Shown here piece after piece: positions 42,817 through 51,397 of a stretch of 64,000 nt of DNA. Under the pieces are notes generated by a model, which ran no database searches, was not told the origin of the DNA, and saw only the letters and a program-made list of their open reading frames with translations. The stretch's first letter is position 1. Every line of letters begins with the position of its first letter. Location: assembly GCA_963851095.1 (NCBI GenBank), contig CAWKOX010000013.1, positions 111,197 through 175,196 of the forward strand. Direction: 5' to 3'. The position numbers were made by a program, and so were the translations under genes. The stretch comes from Oleispira sp963851095 (GTDB taxonomy: Bacteria > Pseudomonadota > Gammaproteobacteria > Pseudomonadales > Oceanobacteraceae).

Positions 42817-44622
42817 ATGCCAGAGTATAAAGCTCCCCTACGTGAAATGAAGTTCATCGCTGATGAATTGCTAGACTTCCCAGCTCACTATGCAAACTTG
42901 CCTGTGTATGCTGATGTAGCAACACCCGATATGGTAGATGCGATCATCACTGAAGGTGCTAAGTTCTGTGAAAACGTTCTTGCTCCTATCAACCGTGGTG
43001 GTGACATCGAAGGCTGTACTCGTAACGAAGATGCTTCTGTTACTACGCCAACAGGTTTTAAAGAAGCGTATCGTCAGTATGTCGATAACGGTTGGGCTTC
43101 TTTGTCTTCTGACGTTGAATACGGCGGTCAGGGCCTTCCAGAATCTCTAGGCACGATCGTTTCTGAAATGGTTGGTACGGCTAACTGGTCTTGGGGCATG
43201 TACCCAGGTCTATCTCACGGCGCTAAAAATACTTTAGAAGCTTGGGGTACTGAAGATCAGAAGCAAACTTACCTGACTCAACTTATCTCTGGTGAGTGGA
43301 CAGGTACTATGTGTCTTACTGAACCCGCTTGTGGTTCTGATCTAGGTATTTTGAAAACTAAAGCTGAGCCAAATGCAGACGGTTCTTATGCCATTACTGG
43401 TACTAAGATCTTTATCTCTGCCGGTGAGCACGACATGGCTGATAACATCATCCACATCGTTCTAGCTCGCCTACCTGGCGCTCCAGCGGGTACTAAAGGT
43501 ATTTCTTTGTTCATCGTACCTAAGTTCGTAGTGAACGAAGACGGTACTCCAGGTGAGCGTAACCCGGTTGAGTGTGGTTCTTTAGAACACAAAATGGGTA
43601 TTCATGGTAATGCTACTTGTGTCATGAACTTCGATGGCGCTAAAGGTTGGTTGATTGGACCAGAAAACAAAGGCTTGAACTGCATGTTCACCTTTATGAA
43701 CACGGCACGTATCGGTACTGCTCTACAGGGTGTTGCTGCTGCTGAAGGTTCTTTCCAGGGTGCACTAGCTTACGCGAAAGACCGTTTGGCTATGCGTTCT
43801 TTGACAGGTCCTAAGGCGCCTGAAAAAGTGGCTGATCCAATCATCGTTCACCCAGACGTTCGTAAAATGCTTCTTACTCAGAAAGCATTTGCTGAAGGTG
43901 GTCGTGCACTAGTATACCTAACCGCTATGAACGCTGATTTGGTACACAACGGTAATACTGAAGAAGAGCGTAAAGCGGCTGATGAAATGTTGGGCTTCCT
44001 AACGCCAATCGCTAAAGCCTTCTTGACCGAGACTGGTTTTGAAGCCGCTAACCACGGTGTTCAGGTATTCGGTGGTCACGGTTTCATCGCTGAATGGGGC
44101 ATGGAGCAAATCGTTCGTGATACGCGTATCTCTATGTTGTACGAAGGAACGACGGGCATTCAGGCACTTGATCTATTAGGTCGTAAAGTGCTTATGACTC
44201 AAGGTGCTTCTTTGAAGCAGTTCACTAAGCTAGTTCACGGCTTCTGCAAAGAAAATGCTGATAATGCTGACATGAAAGAGTTCATCGAGCCATTGGCTAA
44301 GTTGAACAAAGAGTGGGGCGATCTAACGATGAAAGTTGGTATGACCTCTATGCAAAACCGTGATGAAGTAGGTTCAGCGTCTGTTGATTACCTAATGTAC
44401 TCTGGTTATGTAACGCTTGCTTACTTGTGGGCTAAGATGGCTAAAGTTGCTCAGACTAACTTGGCTGCTGGTACGACTGAAGAAGATTTCTACGGCGCTA
44501 AAGTGAAAACTGCCCGTTTCTACTTCCAGCGTATTCTTCCACGTACTGCAACTCATGCTATTGGCATGGTTGCTGGCGCAGATAGCTTGATGTCTCTAGA
44601 TGAAGAACACTTCGCGTTCTAA
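42817..44622 (+). CDS. Acyl-CoA dehydrogenase, large form with C-terminal extension (copy 1)
   Basis: The 601-aa FAD enzyme has an N-terminal MPEYKAPLREMKF start typical of the large bacterial ACAD/DmdC-like group. The central ACAD domains include CLTEPACGSDLG, FISAGEHD and HKMGIHGNATCVMNFDGAKG. The extra C-terminal helical domain is about residues 465-595. The catalytic Glu is likely within VFGGHGFIAEWG/MLYEGTTGIQ. It removes two hydrogens from acyl-CoA and passes electrons to ETF; chain-length preference is unknown. Codon use is strongly biased (GCT, GGT, CGT, TCT), suggesting high expression. A paralogue follows. A palindrome overlies its promoter. Confidence 0.93.
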   Translation: MPEYKAPLREMKFIADELLDFPAHYANLPVYADVATPDMVDAIITEGAKFCENVLAPINRGGDIEGCTRNEDASVTTPTGFKEAYRQYVDNGWASLSSDVEYGGQGLPESLGTIVSEMVGTANWSWGMYPGLSHGAKNTLEAWGTEDQKQTYLTQLISGEWTGTMCLTEPACGSDLGILKTKAEPNADGSYAITGTKIFISAGEHDMADNIIHIVLARLPGAPAGTKGISLFIVPKFVVNEDGTPGERNPVECGSLEHKMGIHGNATCVMNFDGAKGWLIGPENKGLNCMFTFMNTARIGTALQGVAAAEGSFQGALAYAKDRLAMRSLTGPKAPEKVADPIIVHPDVRKMLLTQKAFAEGGRALVYLTAMNADLVHNGNTEEERKAADEMLGFLTPIAKAFLTETGFEAANHGVQVFGGHGFIAEWGMEQIVRDTRISMLYEGTTGIQALDLLGRKVLMTQGASLKQFTKLVHGFCKENADNADMKEFIEPLAKLNKEWGDLTMKVGMTSMQNRDEVGSASVDYLMYSGYVTLAYLWAKMAKVAQTNLAAGTTEEDFYGAKVKTARFYFQRILPRTATHAIGMVAGADSLMSLDEEHFAF

Positions 44623-44651
44623 GTCGATTGCGTGATTCATCACGCAAAATC

Positions 44652-44684
44652 AAAAAAGCCGCACTTTTTAGTGCGGCTTTTTTT
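44652..44684 (+). terminator. Terminator after acyl-CoA dehydrogenase copy 1
   Basis: AAAAAAGCCGCACT pairs with AGTGCGGCTTTTTTT around a TTTT loop. It is a strong rho-independent terminator, so copy 2 needs its own promoter. Confidence 0.9.
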
Positions 44685-44708
44685 GTATTTGATCGAAAAT
44701 AATTCAAA

Positions 44709-44741
44709 TTGACCGATTAATTCGTCTTATTTGACCGATTA
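44709..44741 (+). repeat. Direct repeat TTGACCGATTA upstream of copy 2
   Basis: The 11-mer occurs at 44709-44719 and 44731-44741, with starts 22 bases apart (about two DNA turns). This suits tandem binding of a regulator. A second shorter direct repeat, TTGAGCAC, occurs at 44813 and 44827. Confidence 0.5.
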
Positions 44742-44906
44742 TTGATTCTCTAAGGTCGACTGTGGCGCTAGATGGTTTAAAATACTGCGCAGTTAATTTA
44801 CCGAACTGCTCTTTGAGCACGCTTTATTGAGCACAGTGGTTGGTATTCGCTTAGTTTATCTAGCGGGTGGTAAGTCGCTAAATTTTATTAAATGAGGAAT
44901 GGTTAC

Positions 44907-46691
44907 ATGCCTGAGTATACAGCTCCCCTGCGCGATATGCGCTTCCTACTAAATGAAGTATTTGATGCACCAAGCATGTGGGCTGAAAATGCTCGTTTGT
45001 CTGAAGTTGTTGATCCTGAAACAGCGGACGCGATCCTTGAAGAAGCGGGCAAAATTGCCGGTAACGTATTAGCCCCTCTTAACCGCGAAGGCGATGAAGT
45101 CGGTTCTAAATGGAAAGACGGCGAAGTAACAGCCCCTCCAGGTTTTAAAGAAGCTTACCAAACATACAGTGAAGGCGGCTGGGGCGGCCTTGGCGGTAAT
45201 CCTGAATTTGGCGGCATGGGCATGCCTAAGATGCTTGTGGGCCAAGTTGAAGAAATGATTCAGGGTTCTAACATCTCTTTTGGTCTTGCGCCAATGTTGA
45301 CAGCCGGTGCATGTTTGTCGCTTAACGCACACGGCAGCCAAGAGCTAAAAGAAAAATATCTTCCAAACATGTACTCAGGCCAATGGCCGGGTGCGATGGA
45401 TTTGACTGAACCTCATTGCGGTACGGACTTGGGTATTATTCGTACCAAAGCCGAGCCACAAGCAGACGGTTCTTTTGCAATTTCGGGTACCAAGATTTTC
45501 ATTACTTGGGGCGAGCATGACATGGCGGAGAACATCATCCACCTTGTACTCGCTAAGCTTCCAGATGCACCTGCCGGCCCTAAAGGTATTTCTTTATTCC
45601 TAGTGCCTAAGTTCCTAGTAAATGAAGATGGTTCTTTAGGCGATCGTAACCCAGTTAACTGTGGTTCTATTGAGCACAAAATGGGTATTAAAGGTTCTGC
45701 AACGTGTGTAATGAACTTTGATGGTGCTAAAGGTTGGTTGATTGGTGATGAGAACAAAGGCTTAAACGCCATGTTTACCATGATGAACTACGAGCGTGTT
45801 GCCGTTGGTATTCAAGGTCTTGGTGTTGCTGAGAACTCTTACCAGAATGCCGTAACGTATGCGAATGACCGTTTACAGTCGCGTGCGCCTACTGGTAAGC
45901 AATTCCCAGAAAAATCTGCTGATCCAATTATCGTACACCCTGATGTACGTCGTATGTTAATGACCATGCGTGCTAATACGGAAGGCTCTCGTGCTTTCTC
46001 TATGTATGCGTCTAAGTGGTTGGATCTATCTAAGTTCTCTGATGATGCTGAAACCAAAAAATACGCAGAATCTATGATCGCTTTGCTAACGCCAGTGGTT
46101 AAGTCTTTCTTAACAGACCTTGCATTAGAATCTGCAGTGGCTGGCCAGCAAGTATTTGGTGGTCACGGTTTCATTCGTGAATGGGGCCAAGAGCAGCACG
46201 TACGTGATTTACGTATTACTCAGATTTATGAAGGGACTAACGGCATTCAGTCTTTGGATCTTATCGCTCGTAAAATCGCAGCTAATGGTGGCGCATTTTA
46301 CAAGCTTTATGCTGAAGAAATTGCTCAGTACTGCGCAAGCCAAGAAGGCAACCCAGCCATGGCTGAGTTCATTACTCCGCTTAAAGCCGCTGTTGCTAAC
46401 CTGACTGAGTTGACTGACTGGATTATGGGTCAGGCACAGACAAATGCTAACGAGCTAGGTGCTTCTTCGGTTGAATACCTTCAGGTATTTGGTTACACGT
46501 CTTTTGCATACATGTATGCAATGATGGCTGAAAAAGCATTGCCACAAGAAGGTACTGAACCTTACTACGCGAATAAGCTAGCAACTGCTCGTTTCTTCAC
46601 TAAGCGTTTATTACCAAGATACATCTCTTTGAGCGAAGCTGTTAAAGGCGGCGCTGATTGCTTGTATGCAATGGAAGCAGATCAGTTTTAA
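44907..46691 (+). CDS. Acyl-CoA dehydrogenase, large form (copy 2)
   Basis: From the ATG at 44907 (GAGGAA eight bases before) the product is 594 aa; a frame-internal ATG at 44892 would add five residues. It shares the whole plan of copy 1: MPEYTAPLRDMRF, DLTEPHCGTDLG, FITWGEHDMA, HKMGIKGSATCVMNFDGAKG and QVFGGHGFIREWGQEQ with QIYEGTNGIQ. The C-terminal extension is present. It is a tandem paralogue, clearly diverged in sequence and with its own upstream region, so it probably has a different substrate range or regulation. Codon bias is also high but somewhat lower than in copy 1. Confidence 0.93.
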   Translation: MPEYTAPLRDMRFLLNEVFDAPSMWAENARLSEVVDPETADAILEEAGKIAGNVLAPLNREGDEVGSKWKDGEVTAPPGFKEAYQTYSEGGWGGLGGNPEFGGMGMPKMLVGQVEEMIQGSNISFGLAPMLTAGACLSLNAHGSQELKEKYLPNMYSGQWPGAMDLTEPHCGTDLGIIRTKAEPQADGSFAISGTKIFITWGEHDMAENIIHLVLAKLPDAPAGPKGISLFLVPKFLVNEDGSLGDRNPVNCGSIEHKMGIKGSATCVMNFDGAKGWLIGDENKGLNAMFTMMNYERVAVGIQGLGVAENSYQNAVTYANDRLQSRAPTGKQFPEKSADPIIVHPDVRRMLMTMRANTEGSRAFSMYASKWLDLSKFSDDAETKKYAESMIALLTPVVKSFLTDLALESAVAGQQVFGGHGFIREWGQEQHVRDLRITQIYEGTNGIQSLDLIARKIAANGGAFYKLYAEEIAQYCASQEGNPAMAEFITPLKAAVANLTELTDWIMGQAQTNANELGASSVEYLQVFGYTSFAYMYAMMAEKALPQEGTEPYYANKLATARFFTKRLLPRYISLSEAVKGGADCLYAMEADQF

Positions 46692-46719
46692 TAATTTTTA
46701 ATTATTAAAAAGTGATGAT

Positions 46720-46752
46720 AAAAAGCCGAATCAGAAATGATTCGGCTTTTTT
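46720..46752 (+). terminator. Terminator after acyl-CoA dehydrogenase copy 2
   Basis: AAAAAGCCGAATCA pairs with TGATTCGGCTTTTTT around a GAAA loop. Confidence 0.9.
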
Positions 46753-46894
46753 GTGCGGATTATTTATATGGCGTAAAAAGTCTAAGGACGGCGCAGAAGT
46801 TGTTAAAAACTTAAGTGTACAGTTTTAGATACCTGTCTATTATCTTTTATCTATTACATAATATGTTCATAAAAATAATAAGGATATCGTCAAA

Positions 46895-47482
46895 ATGGCT
46901 GAGAAAGAATTGGATAAGCGGGTTGAACGATCACGCCGTTTATTAATTGATGCTTTGCTTACTCTTATGAAGGATTGCCCCTATAGCAAAATTTCAGTGG
47001 CTCATATTGCAGAGCAGTCTGGGGTGGCTCGACCAACGTTCTATTTACATTTCCACTCCAAAGATGACTTATTGATTGCCTATATTGATGAGATGTTTGA
47101 AAAGTTCTATGCCGAGATCGATGGTTATATAACTAAGAGCAAAGATGCTGACCCTGTAATCGCGTCTATTATGTTTCGTCAATGGTCAGATAATGCCGAG
47201 TTTGCTCATTTATTAATGCAAGATGACATTGATAGCTTAATGCTTGGGCAGTTTAAGAATTACGTGGCGCGTGTTGTTGAGCGATTTATGGATGCTCATG
47301 GAATAAAGAACCGTGCAGGTTTATTGCCTTACGTTGTTGATTATTTAGCAGGTGCTTCGTTTATGGTGATTACTCGCTGGGTTCGACAGGGTTTTATAGA
47401 AGATCCAGAAGTTATGGGGGAGTTATATGCATCGTTAGTACGCCCAGGATTGCTGGCGGTATTATTGGGTGGATACTTATAG
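46895..47482 (+). CDS. TetR/AcrR family transcriptional regulator
   Basis: The 195-aa protein has an N-terminal HTH (ISVAHIAEQSGVARPTFYLHFHSKDDLL, about 32-60) and a helical ligand-binding domain with a hydrophobic C-terminus (SLVRPGLLAVLLGG). It follows the two acyl-CoA dehydrogenase genes in the same direction but beyond a terminator. It is a candidate regulator of them. It does not look like PsrA or FadR (Bacillus-type) beyond the HTH. AAGGATATCG precedes the ATG. The effector is unknown; fatty acyl-CoA is a guess from context. Confidence 0.88.
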   Translation: MAEKELDKRVERSRRLLIDALLTLMKDCPYSKISVAHIAEQSGVARPTFYLHFHSKDDLLIAYIDEMFEKFYAEIDGYITKSKDADPVIASIMFRQWSDNAEFAHLLMQDDIDSLMLGQFKNYVARVVERFMDAHGIKNRAGLLPYVVDYLAGASFMVITRWVRQGFIEDPEVMGELYASLVRPGLLAVLLGGYL

Positions 47483-47597
47483 AGAAGTCGATTGCTTAGC
47501 GGGGTGATTAAAAATCCGGCTGAGTAACCGTTTAAACAGAGAGCCTGATGAGAATTTAAAGAGAGCTTAATAAGAAGTCGGGCTTTATAAAAGAAAT

Positions 47598-47619
47598 TAG
47601 CCGAGGAATGCTCGGCTAA
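47598..47619 (-). terminator. Terminator of hpf (minus strand)
   Basis: TTAGCCGAG (47598-47606) and CTCGGCTAA (47611-47619) form a 9-bp stem. On the minus strand it is followed by TTTCTTTTAT. Confidence 0.65.
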
Positions 47620-47649
47620 AGTATAGCTCGTCTTAGAACGAGTTTAGTT

Positions 47650-47671
47650 GGCTCACGTGGGTGAGCCGTCT
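47650..47671 (+). terminator. Hairpin between tetR and hpf, plus-strand terminator candidate
   Basis: GGCTCAC (47650-47656) and GTGAGCC (47661-47667) pair and are followed by GTCTTTT on the plus strand. It could terminate tetR read-through. Confidence 0.45.
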
Positions 47672-47707
47672 TTTGCTAATAGTTTATTATTGGCAAGGCG
47701 TTGAATA

Positions 47708-48076
47708 TCATTCAGCGATTTCTGGGGTGGCTGCTGCGCCTGCGCGACGCTTTAAATCATGACGCTTTTCATGAATCTTACGTACTTTTCGCTGTGCTAC
47801 GTCAAAGGCATCTTTTACGGCAATATACATATCTTCATGCGCTTTGTTGTCGTGATTATCGTTGGTAATCGCGACCGTTTCGCCAGGTAGGCCTATTTCA
47901 AGAGATACGTGGGCTAGCTTGCCCTTGTTGCTGTGGTTGTGTGGCATTGCTACAACCGCTCTAATACCGGTGATAGAGTCGTAGATGCTGGATATTTTGC
48001 CGGCTTTTTCACGGATTAATTGTTCAATACCGTCAGAGTGTTCGATATCACGGAAGCTAATTTCCAAACCTTTCAT
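47708..48076 (-). CDS. hpf: Ribosome hibernation factor, HPF/RaiA family
   Basis: The 122-aa protein has the S30AE/RaiA fold: MKGLEISFRDIEHSDGIEQL, then VSLEIGLPGE and a basic C-terminal helix (AQRKVRKIHEKRHDLKRR). It is a short form without the dimerising C-terminal domain of long HPF. It binds the 30S A and P sites in stationary phase. AAGGA lies before the ATG. rpoN, the frequent neighbour of hpf, is not here, so this may be a second, stand-alone copy. Confidence 0.85.
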   Translation of the reverse strand: MKGLEISFRDIEHSDGIEQLIREKAGKISSIYDSITGIRAVVAMPHNHSNKGKLAHVSLEIGLPGETVAITNDNHDNKAHEDMYIAVKDAFDVAQRKVRKIHEKRHDLKRRAGAAATPEIAE

Positions 48077-48377
48077 GGCGAATCCTTATAAGTGTACGAA
48101 TAATAATAATGGTCCATGGATTGCAAAAACGCTATGAGATAAGTCAAATAAATTACCTAAGGCAATGTTTATTGATTTCCCAAGTAGGCAAAAATTGCCT
48201 GCGCTCATATAAAACATGTGGCAAATACACTTTCTTTTCAACCCCTAAATTCAAAAATGGTGAAAATAAACATTTGCAGTCTTGAGAAAGAGGCTAAATT
48301 AATAACCTTGTGTTAGTTTGGGTAGTGTTGATATCGTTGGTTTTCATTAATTTTATAACTTGGTTAGAGACCCGTTT
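48077..48377. other. Intergenic gap, no gene seen
   Basis: This A/T-rich region between divergent hpf and the HAD gene holds one small hairpin, AGGCAA/TTGCCT near 48185. I found no convincing coding frame or promoter pair. Confidence 0.5.
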
Positions 48378-49067
48378 ATGCCTGTGGAAAAGACATTGCA
48401 AGTTTATCAGGCCCGTTATGTATTTTTTGATTTAGACGACTCGTTGATCAACAAAGACGCGAGCAGCCTGTGGATTAAATGGCGTGTGCGTTTTGATCGA
48501 TGGGCGATTTTAGAGGCTTTGCAAGCATTAGCGTCACTGTATCGTGCTTATAAAAAAGGCAAGGTTAGCCATTGGCGGTTATCCACTTATTATCGTACTC
48601 GCACTAAGGGTATGAGCCTGAATGAGTATCGTCAGCACATTAGTAATTTCTTTGAGCAAAGAGGTCATTTGTACATTTATCCACAGGCTGCTTCTTTGCT
48701 ATTTGCTTACCGCCGCCAAGGTACGCGATTAATCTTAATTACCGGTCAAGATGAGGTGATGGCACAAGCATATGCCGATGCATTGGGCTTGGATTTTGTC
48801 ATTGGCAATCGATTTAATATTAAAGATGGCAAAATTATGGGGCTAACCAAACCGCTTTGTTATGGGAAAGGTAAGGTCGATATGGCCAAAGAGTTTGCTG
48901 TGCAGCAAGGGTTTGATCTTTCTGAGGCTGTTTTTTACAGTGATAGTCATGCGGATTTACCGTTACTGGAAGCGGTAAGGCAACCGGTTGTTTTAAACCC
49001 AAATCAGCCGTTGGCAGAATTAGCGAGGCAAAGAAATTGGCCGCGGGTTGATTGGCGTAAGAGCTAG
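48378..49067 (+). CDS. HAD-IB family hydrolase (SerB-like)
   Basis: From the ATG at 48378 the product is 229 aa; a TTG at 48360 is an alternative. HAD motif I is FFDLDDSLINKDAS (Asp18, Asp20). Motif II is LILITGQDE, and the C-terminal motif is FYSDSHADLPLLEAV with metal-binding Asp residues. The family includes phosphoserine phosphatase and lysophosphatidate-type enzymes; the substrate here is not known. It lies immediately upstream of the trp leader, and the trpE promoter begins in its last codons. Confidence 0.87.
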   Translation: MPVEKTLQVYQARYVFFDLDDSLINKDASSLWIKWRVRFDRWAILEALQALASLYRAYKKGKVSHWRLSTYYRTRTKGMSLNEYRQHISNFFEQRGHLYIYPQAASLLFAYRRQGTRLILITGQDEVMAQAYADALGLDFVIGNRFNIKDGKIMGLTKPLCYGKGKVDMAKEFAVQQGFDLSEAVFYSDSHADLPLLEAVRQPVVLNPNQPLAELARQRNWPRVDWRKS

Positions 49068-49093
49068 ACTCAAACCAGTCAACTCGGTATAGT
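49065..49093 (+). promoter_or_regulatory. Candidate trpE promoter
   Basis: TAGACT (49065-49070), a 17-base spacer and TATAGT (49088-49093). Transcription would begin near 49100, leaving a 175-base leader before trpE. Confidence 0.5.
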
Positions 49094-49130
49094 TGAGAAA
49101 CTTTTAAAACTTCTTGCTAGGAGCACTTTC

Positions 49131-49190
49131 GTGTCCTTTCAGTTCACTTGTCCAAATCAACAAGGACATCTTTTCTCCAAACGATGGTGA
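49131..49190 (+). CDS. trpL: Candidate trp leader peptide
   Basis: A 19-residue open frame, MSFQFTCPNQQGHLFSKRW, starts at GTG with AGGAG seven bases upstream. Its only Trp codon is the last before the TGA. It is the only well-initiated short frame between the promoter and trpE. This is the layout of a leader peptide that senses charged tRNA-Trp. It has one Trp codon instead of the adjacent pair in E. coli, so the assignment is tentative. Confidence 0.4.
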   Translation: MSFQFTCPNQQGHLFSKRW

Positions 49191-49213
49191 GAGTCTAAGA
49201 ACCGACTCGGTTC
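49191..49213 (+). promoter_or_regulatory. Mutually exclusive hairpins of a possible trp attenuator
   Basis: GAGTC (49191-49195) can pair with GACTC (49204-49208). GAACCGA (49199-49205) can pair with TCGGTTC (49207-49213). Both cannot form at once. CGATGGT at the Trp codon (49182-49188) can also pair with ACCATCG (49242-49248). The T-rich stretch lies further downstream (to about 49240), so which hairpin ends transcription is unclear. Confidence 0.4.
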
Positions 49214-49275
49214 AATTTCGTCTTTAATTTACTTTTTATAAACCATCGCATTTGATTTGCTTGACGGACTAGGTC

Positions 49276-50760
49276 ATGACTCCCGAAAAATTTAAAACAT
49301 TAACGCAACAAGGCTACAATCGTATTCCTGTTGCACGTGAAGTAATGGCCGATTTAGATACGCCATTATCGACTTATCTTAAGCTCGCTTCCGGGCCTTA
49401 TTCTTATTTACTTGAATCTGTTCAAGGTGGCGAAAAATGGGGTCGTTACTCCATGATTGGCTTACCTTGCTCAGAAGTTATTAAGATTGAAGGTCTTACG
49501 GTTCGACACTTTATTGATGGCCAGAAAACTTCAGAGCAAGAAGTAGAAGATCCTTTGGATTACATCGAACAGCTGCAAGCCAAATATAATGTTCCTGTAT
49601 TGGAAAATATGCCGATTTTCGATGGCGGCTTAGTCGGCTATTTTGGTTACGATACCGTTCGCTATATCGAAAAACGTTTACAAAACAGCTGTCCACCGGA
49701 TGAATTAGGCACGCCCGATATTCTGTTGATGGTATCGGAAGAAGTCGTAGTATTTGATAATCTTAGCGGCAAAATTTATTTGATTGTTTTGGCTGATCCA
49801 GAAAAAGAAAACGCTTTAGAAAATGCCGAAGCACGCTTAGAAGAGCTGCGCATCAAATTGCGTCAGCCGTATCAAGGCTCTATTGGGCAAGCGCTGGCTG
49901 AACCAAAAGTTGTTGATGAAAGCGACTTTAAATCGGGCTTTGGTGAGCAAGAATTTCAACAGTCGGTTGAAGATATTAAAGAATATATTTTATCTGGCGA
50001 CATTATGCAGTGTGTGATTTCACAGCGTATGAAGGTGCCTTTTGGTGGTGAGCCGATTCAGGTTTATCGTGCATTACGCACATTGAATCCGTCGCCTTAT
50101 ATGTACTTTATGGATTTAGATGATTTTCATATTGTAGGTTCTTCGCCAGAAATTTTAGCGCGCTTAGAAGACGGTGAAGTAACAGTTCGTCCGATTGCGG
50201 GCACGCGTTATCGTGGTAAAACACCGGAAGAAGATTTGGCATTAGAAAAAGAATTATTATCGGACCCTAAAGAGATTGCTGAGCATTTAATGCTGATCGA
50301 TTTAGGTCGTAACGATGCCGGCCGAGTATCGAAAGTCGGCACGGTGGAAGTGAGTGATCAGATGGTGGTAGAGCGTTATAGCCATGTGATGCATATTGTT
50401 TCGAATGTGACGGGTAAAGTGAAAGACGATATTACCGCGATGGATGTTCTGCGTGCAGTTCACCCAGCCGGTACCTTAAGTGGCGCACCTAAAATTCGCG
50501 CGATGGAAATTATCGATCAAATGGAACCTGTTAAGCGCGGTGTTTATGGCGGCGCAGTCGGTTACCTAAGCTGGAATGGCAATATGGATACCGCGATTGC
50601 GATTCGTACCGCGGTGATTAAAGACGGTGTTTTAAACATTCAAGCGGGTGCTGGGGTCGTTGCCGATTCTGTACCACGCTTAGAGTGGAAAGAAACGTTA
50701 AACAAAGGCCGCGCGTTATTTCGTGCAGTGGCGATGGCTGAATCTGGCTTGGACCAATAG
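49276..50760 (+). CDS. trpE: Anthranilate synthase component I
   Basis: The 494-aa chorismate-using enzyme has an N-terminal domain with a tryptophan-feedback site (the LLES motif in YSYLLESVQGGEKWGRYS) and a C-terminal chorismate-binding domain. That domain includes GSSPEILARLEDGEV, RPIAGTRYRG, HLMLIDLGRNDAGRVS and HPAGTLSGAPKIRAM. It converts chorismate to anthranilate with TrpG. It lies 12 bases before trpG and has its own leader. In Pseudomonas trpE is a separate unit; here it is contiguous with trpGDC. Confidence 0.97.
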   Translation: MTPEKFKTLTQQGYNRIPVAREVMADLDTPLSTYLKLASGPYSYLLESVQGGEKWGRYSMIGLPCSEVIKIEGLTVRHFIDGQKTSEQEVEDPLDYIEQLQAKYNVPVLENMPIFDGGLVGYFGYDTVRYIEKRLQNSCPPDELGTPDILLMVSEEVVVFDNLSGKIYLIVLADPEKENALENAEARLEELRIKLRQPYQGSIGQALAEPKVVDESDFKSGFGEQEFQQSVEDIKEYILSGDIMQCVISQRMKVPFGGEPIQVYRALRTLNPSPYMYFMDLDDFHIVGSSPEILARLEDGEVTVRPIAGTRYRGKTPEEDLALEKELLSDPKEIAEHLMLIDLGRNDAGRVSKVGTVEVSDQMVVERYSHVMHIVSNVTGKVKDDITAMDVLRAVHPAGTLSGAPKIRAMEIIDQMEPVKRGVYGGAVGYLSWNGNMDTAIAIRTAVIKDGVLNIQAGAGVVADSVPRLEWKETLNKGRALFRAVAMAESGLDQ

Positions 50761-50772
50761 GAGGAATTTATT

Positions 50773-51357
50773 ATGTTACTGATGATTGATAATTACGATT
50801 CCTTCACCTACAACGTGGTGCAATATTTTGCCGAGCTAGGTGCGGATGTTCAGGTTTATCGCAACGATGAAATTACTATTGAGCAGATCGAGGCATTGAA
50901 CCCCGATCACTTGGTGATTTCACCAGGGCCTTGTACACCAAATGAAGCGGGTATTTCTGTGGAAGCGATCCGTCACTTCGCCGGTAAATTACCTATTTTA
51001 GGTATTTGCTTGGGCCATCAAAGTATTGGCCAAGTATTTGGTGGTGACATTGTGCGCGCTGGCCAAGTGATGCACGGCAAGACTTCGCCAATTGTTCATG
51101 CTGATGGTGGCGTTTTTAAAGGGTTAAATAACCCAATGATTGCAACGCGTTATCATTCTTTGGTGATTGATAAAAAGACCTTGCCAGACTGCTTAGAAAT
51201 TACTTCTTGGACCGAAAACCAAGACGGCAGTATGGAAGAGATTATGGGTGTGCGCCATAAAGAGTTGGATATCGAAGGGGTGCAATTTCACCCAGAGTCG
51301 ATTTTAACTGTGCAAGGTCATGACTTATTAAATAATTTTTTGAAGCGCAGCAAATAG
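50773..51357 (+). CDS. trpG: Anthranilate synthase component II, glutamine amidotransferase
   Basis: This 194-aa class I amidotransferase has the nucleophile Cys79 in ILGICLGHQSIG and the His/Glu pair in VQFHPESI. The start MLLMIDNYDSFTYNVVQYF is canonical. It supplies ammonia to TrpE, and may also serve aminodeoxychorismate synthase, as the protein class is shared with PabA. GGAGG lies 10-14 bases before the ATG. It is 12 bases from trpE and 40 from trpD. Confidence 0.97.
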   Translation: MLLMIDNYDSFTYNVVQYFAELGADVQVYRNDEITIEQIEALNPDHLVISPGPCTPNEAGISVEAIRHFAGKLPILGICLGHQSIGQVFGGDIVRAGQVMHGKTSPIVHADGGVFKGLNNPMIATRYHSLVIDKKTLPDCLEITSWTENQDGSMEEIMGVRHKELDIEGVQFHPESILTVQGHDLLNNFLKRSK

Positions 51358-51397
51358 CTAGCCGCGATTGATGATTGAAGAATAAAGGACATTCACT

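Noticed and set aside
45413..45781. 122-aa minus-strand frame
   Set aside because: It is a shadow of the second acyl-CoA dehydrogenase, caused by its biased codons; equivalent frames occur opposite copy 1.
46800..46880. TetR operator before the tetR gene
   Set aside because: Only a loose ACAG-N10-CTGT pair was seen; too weak to list.
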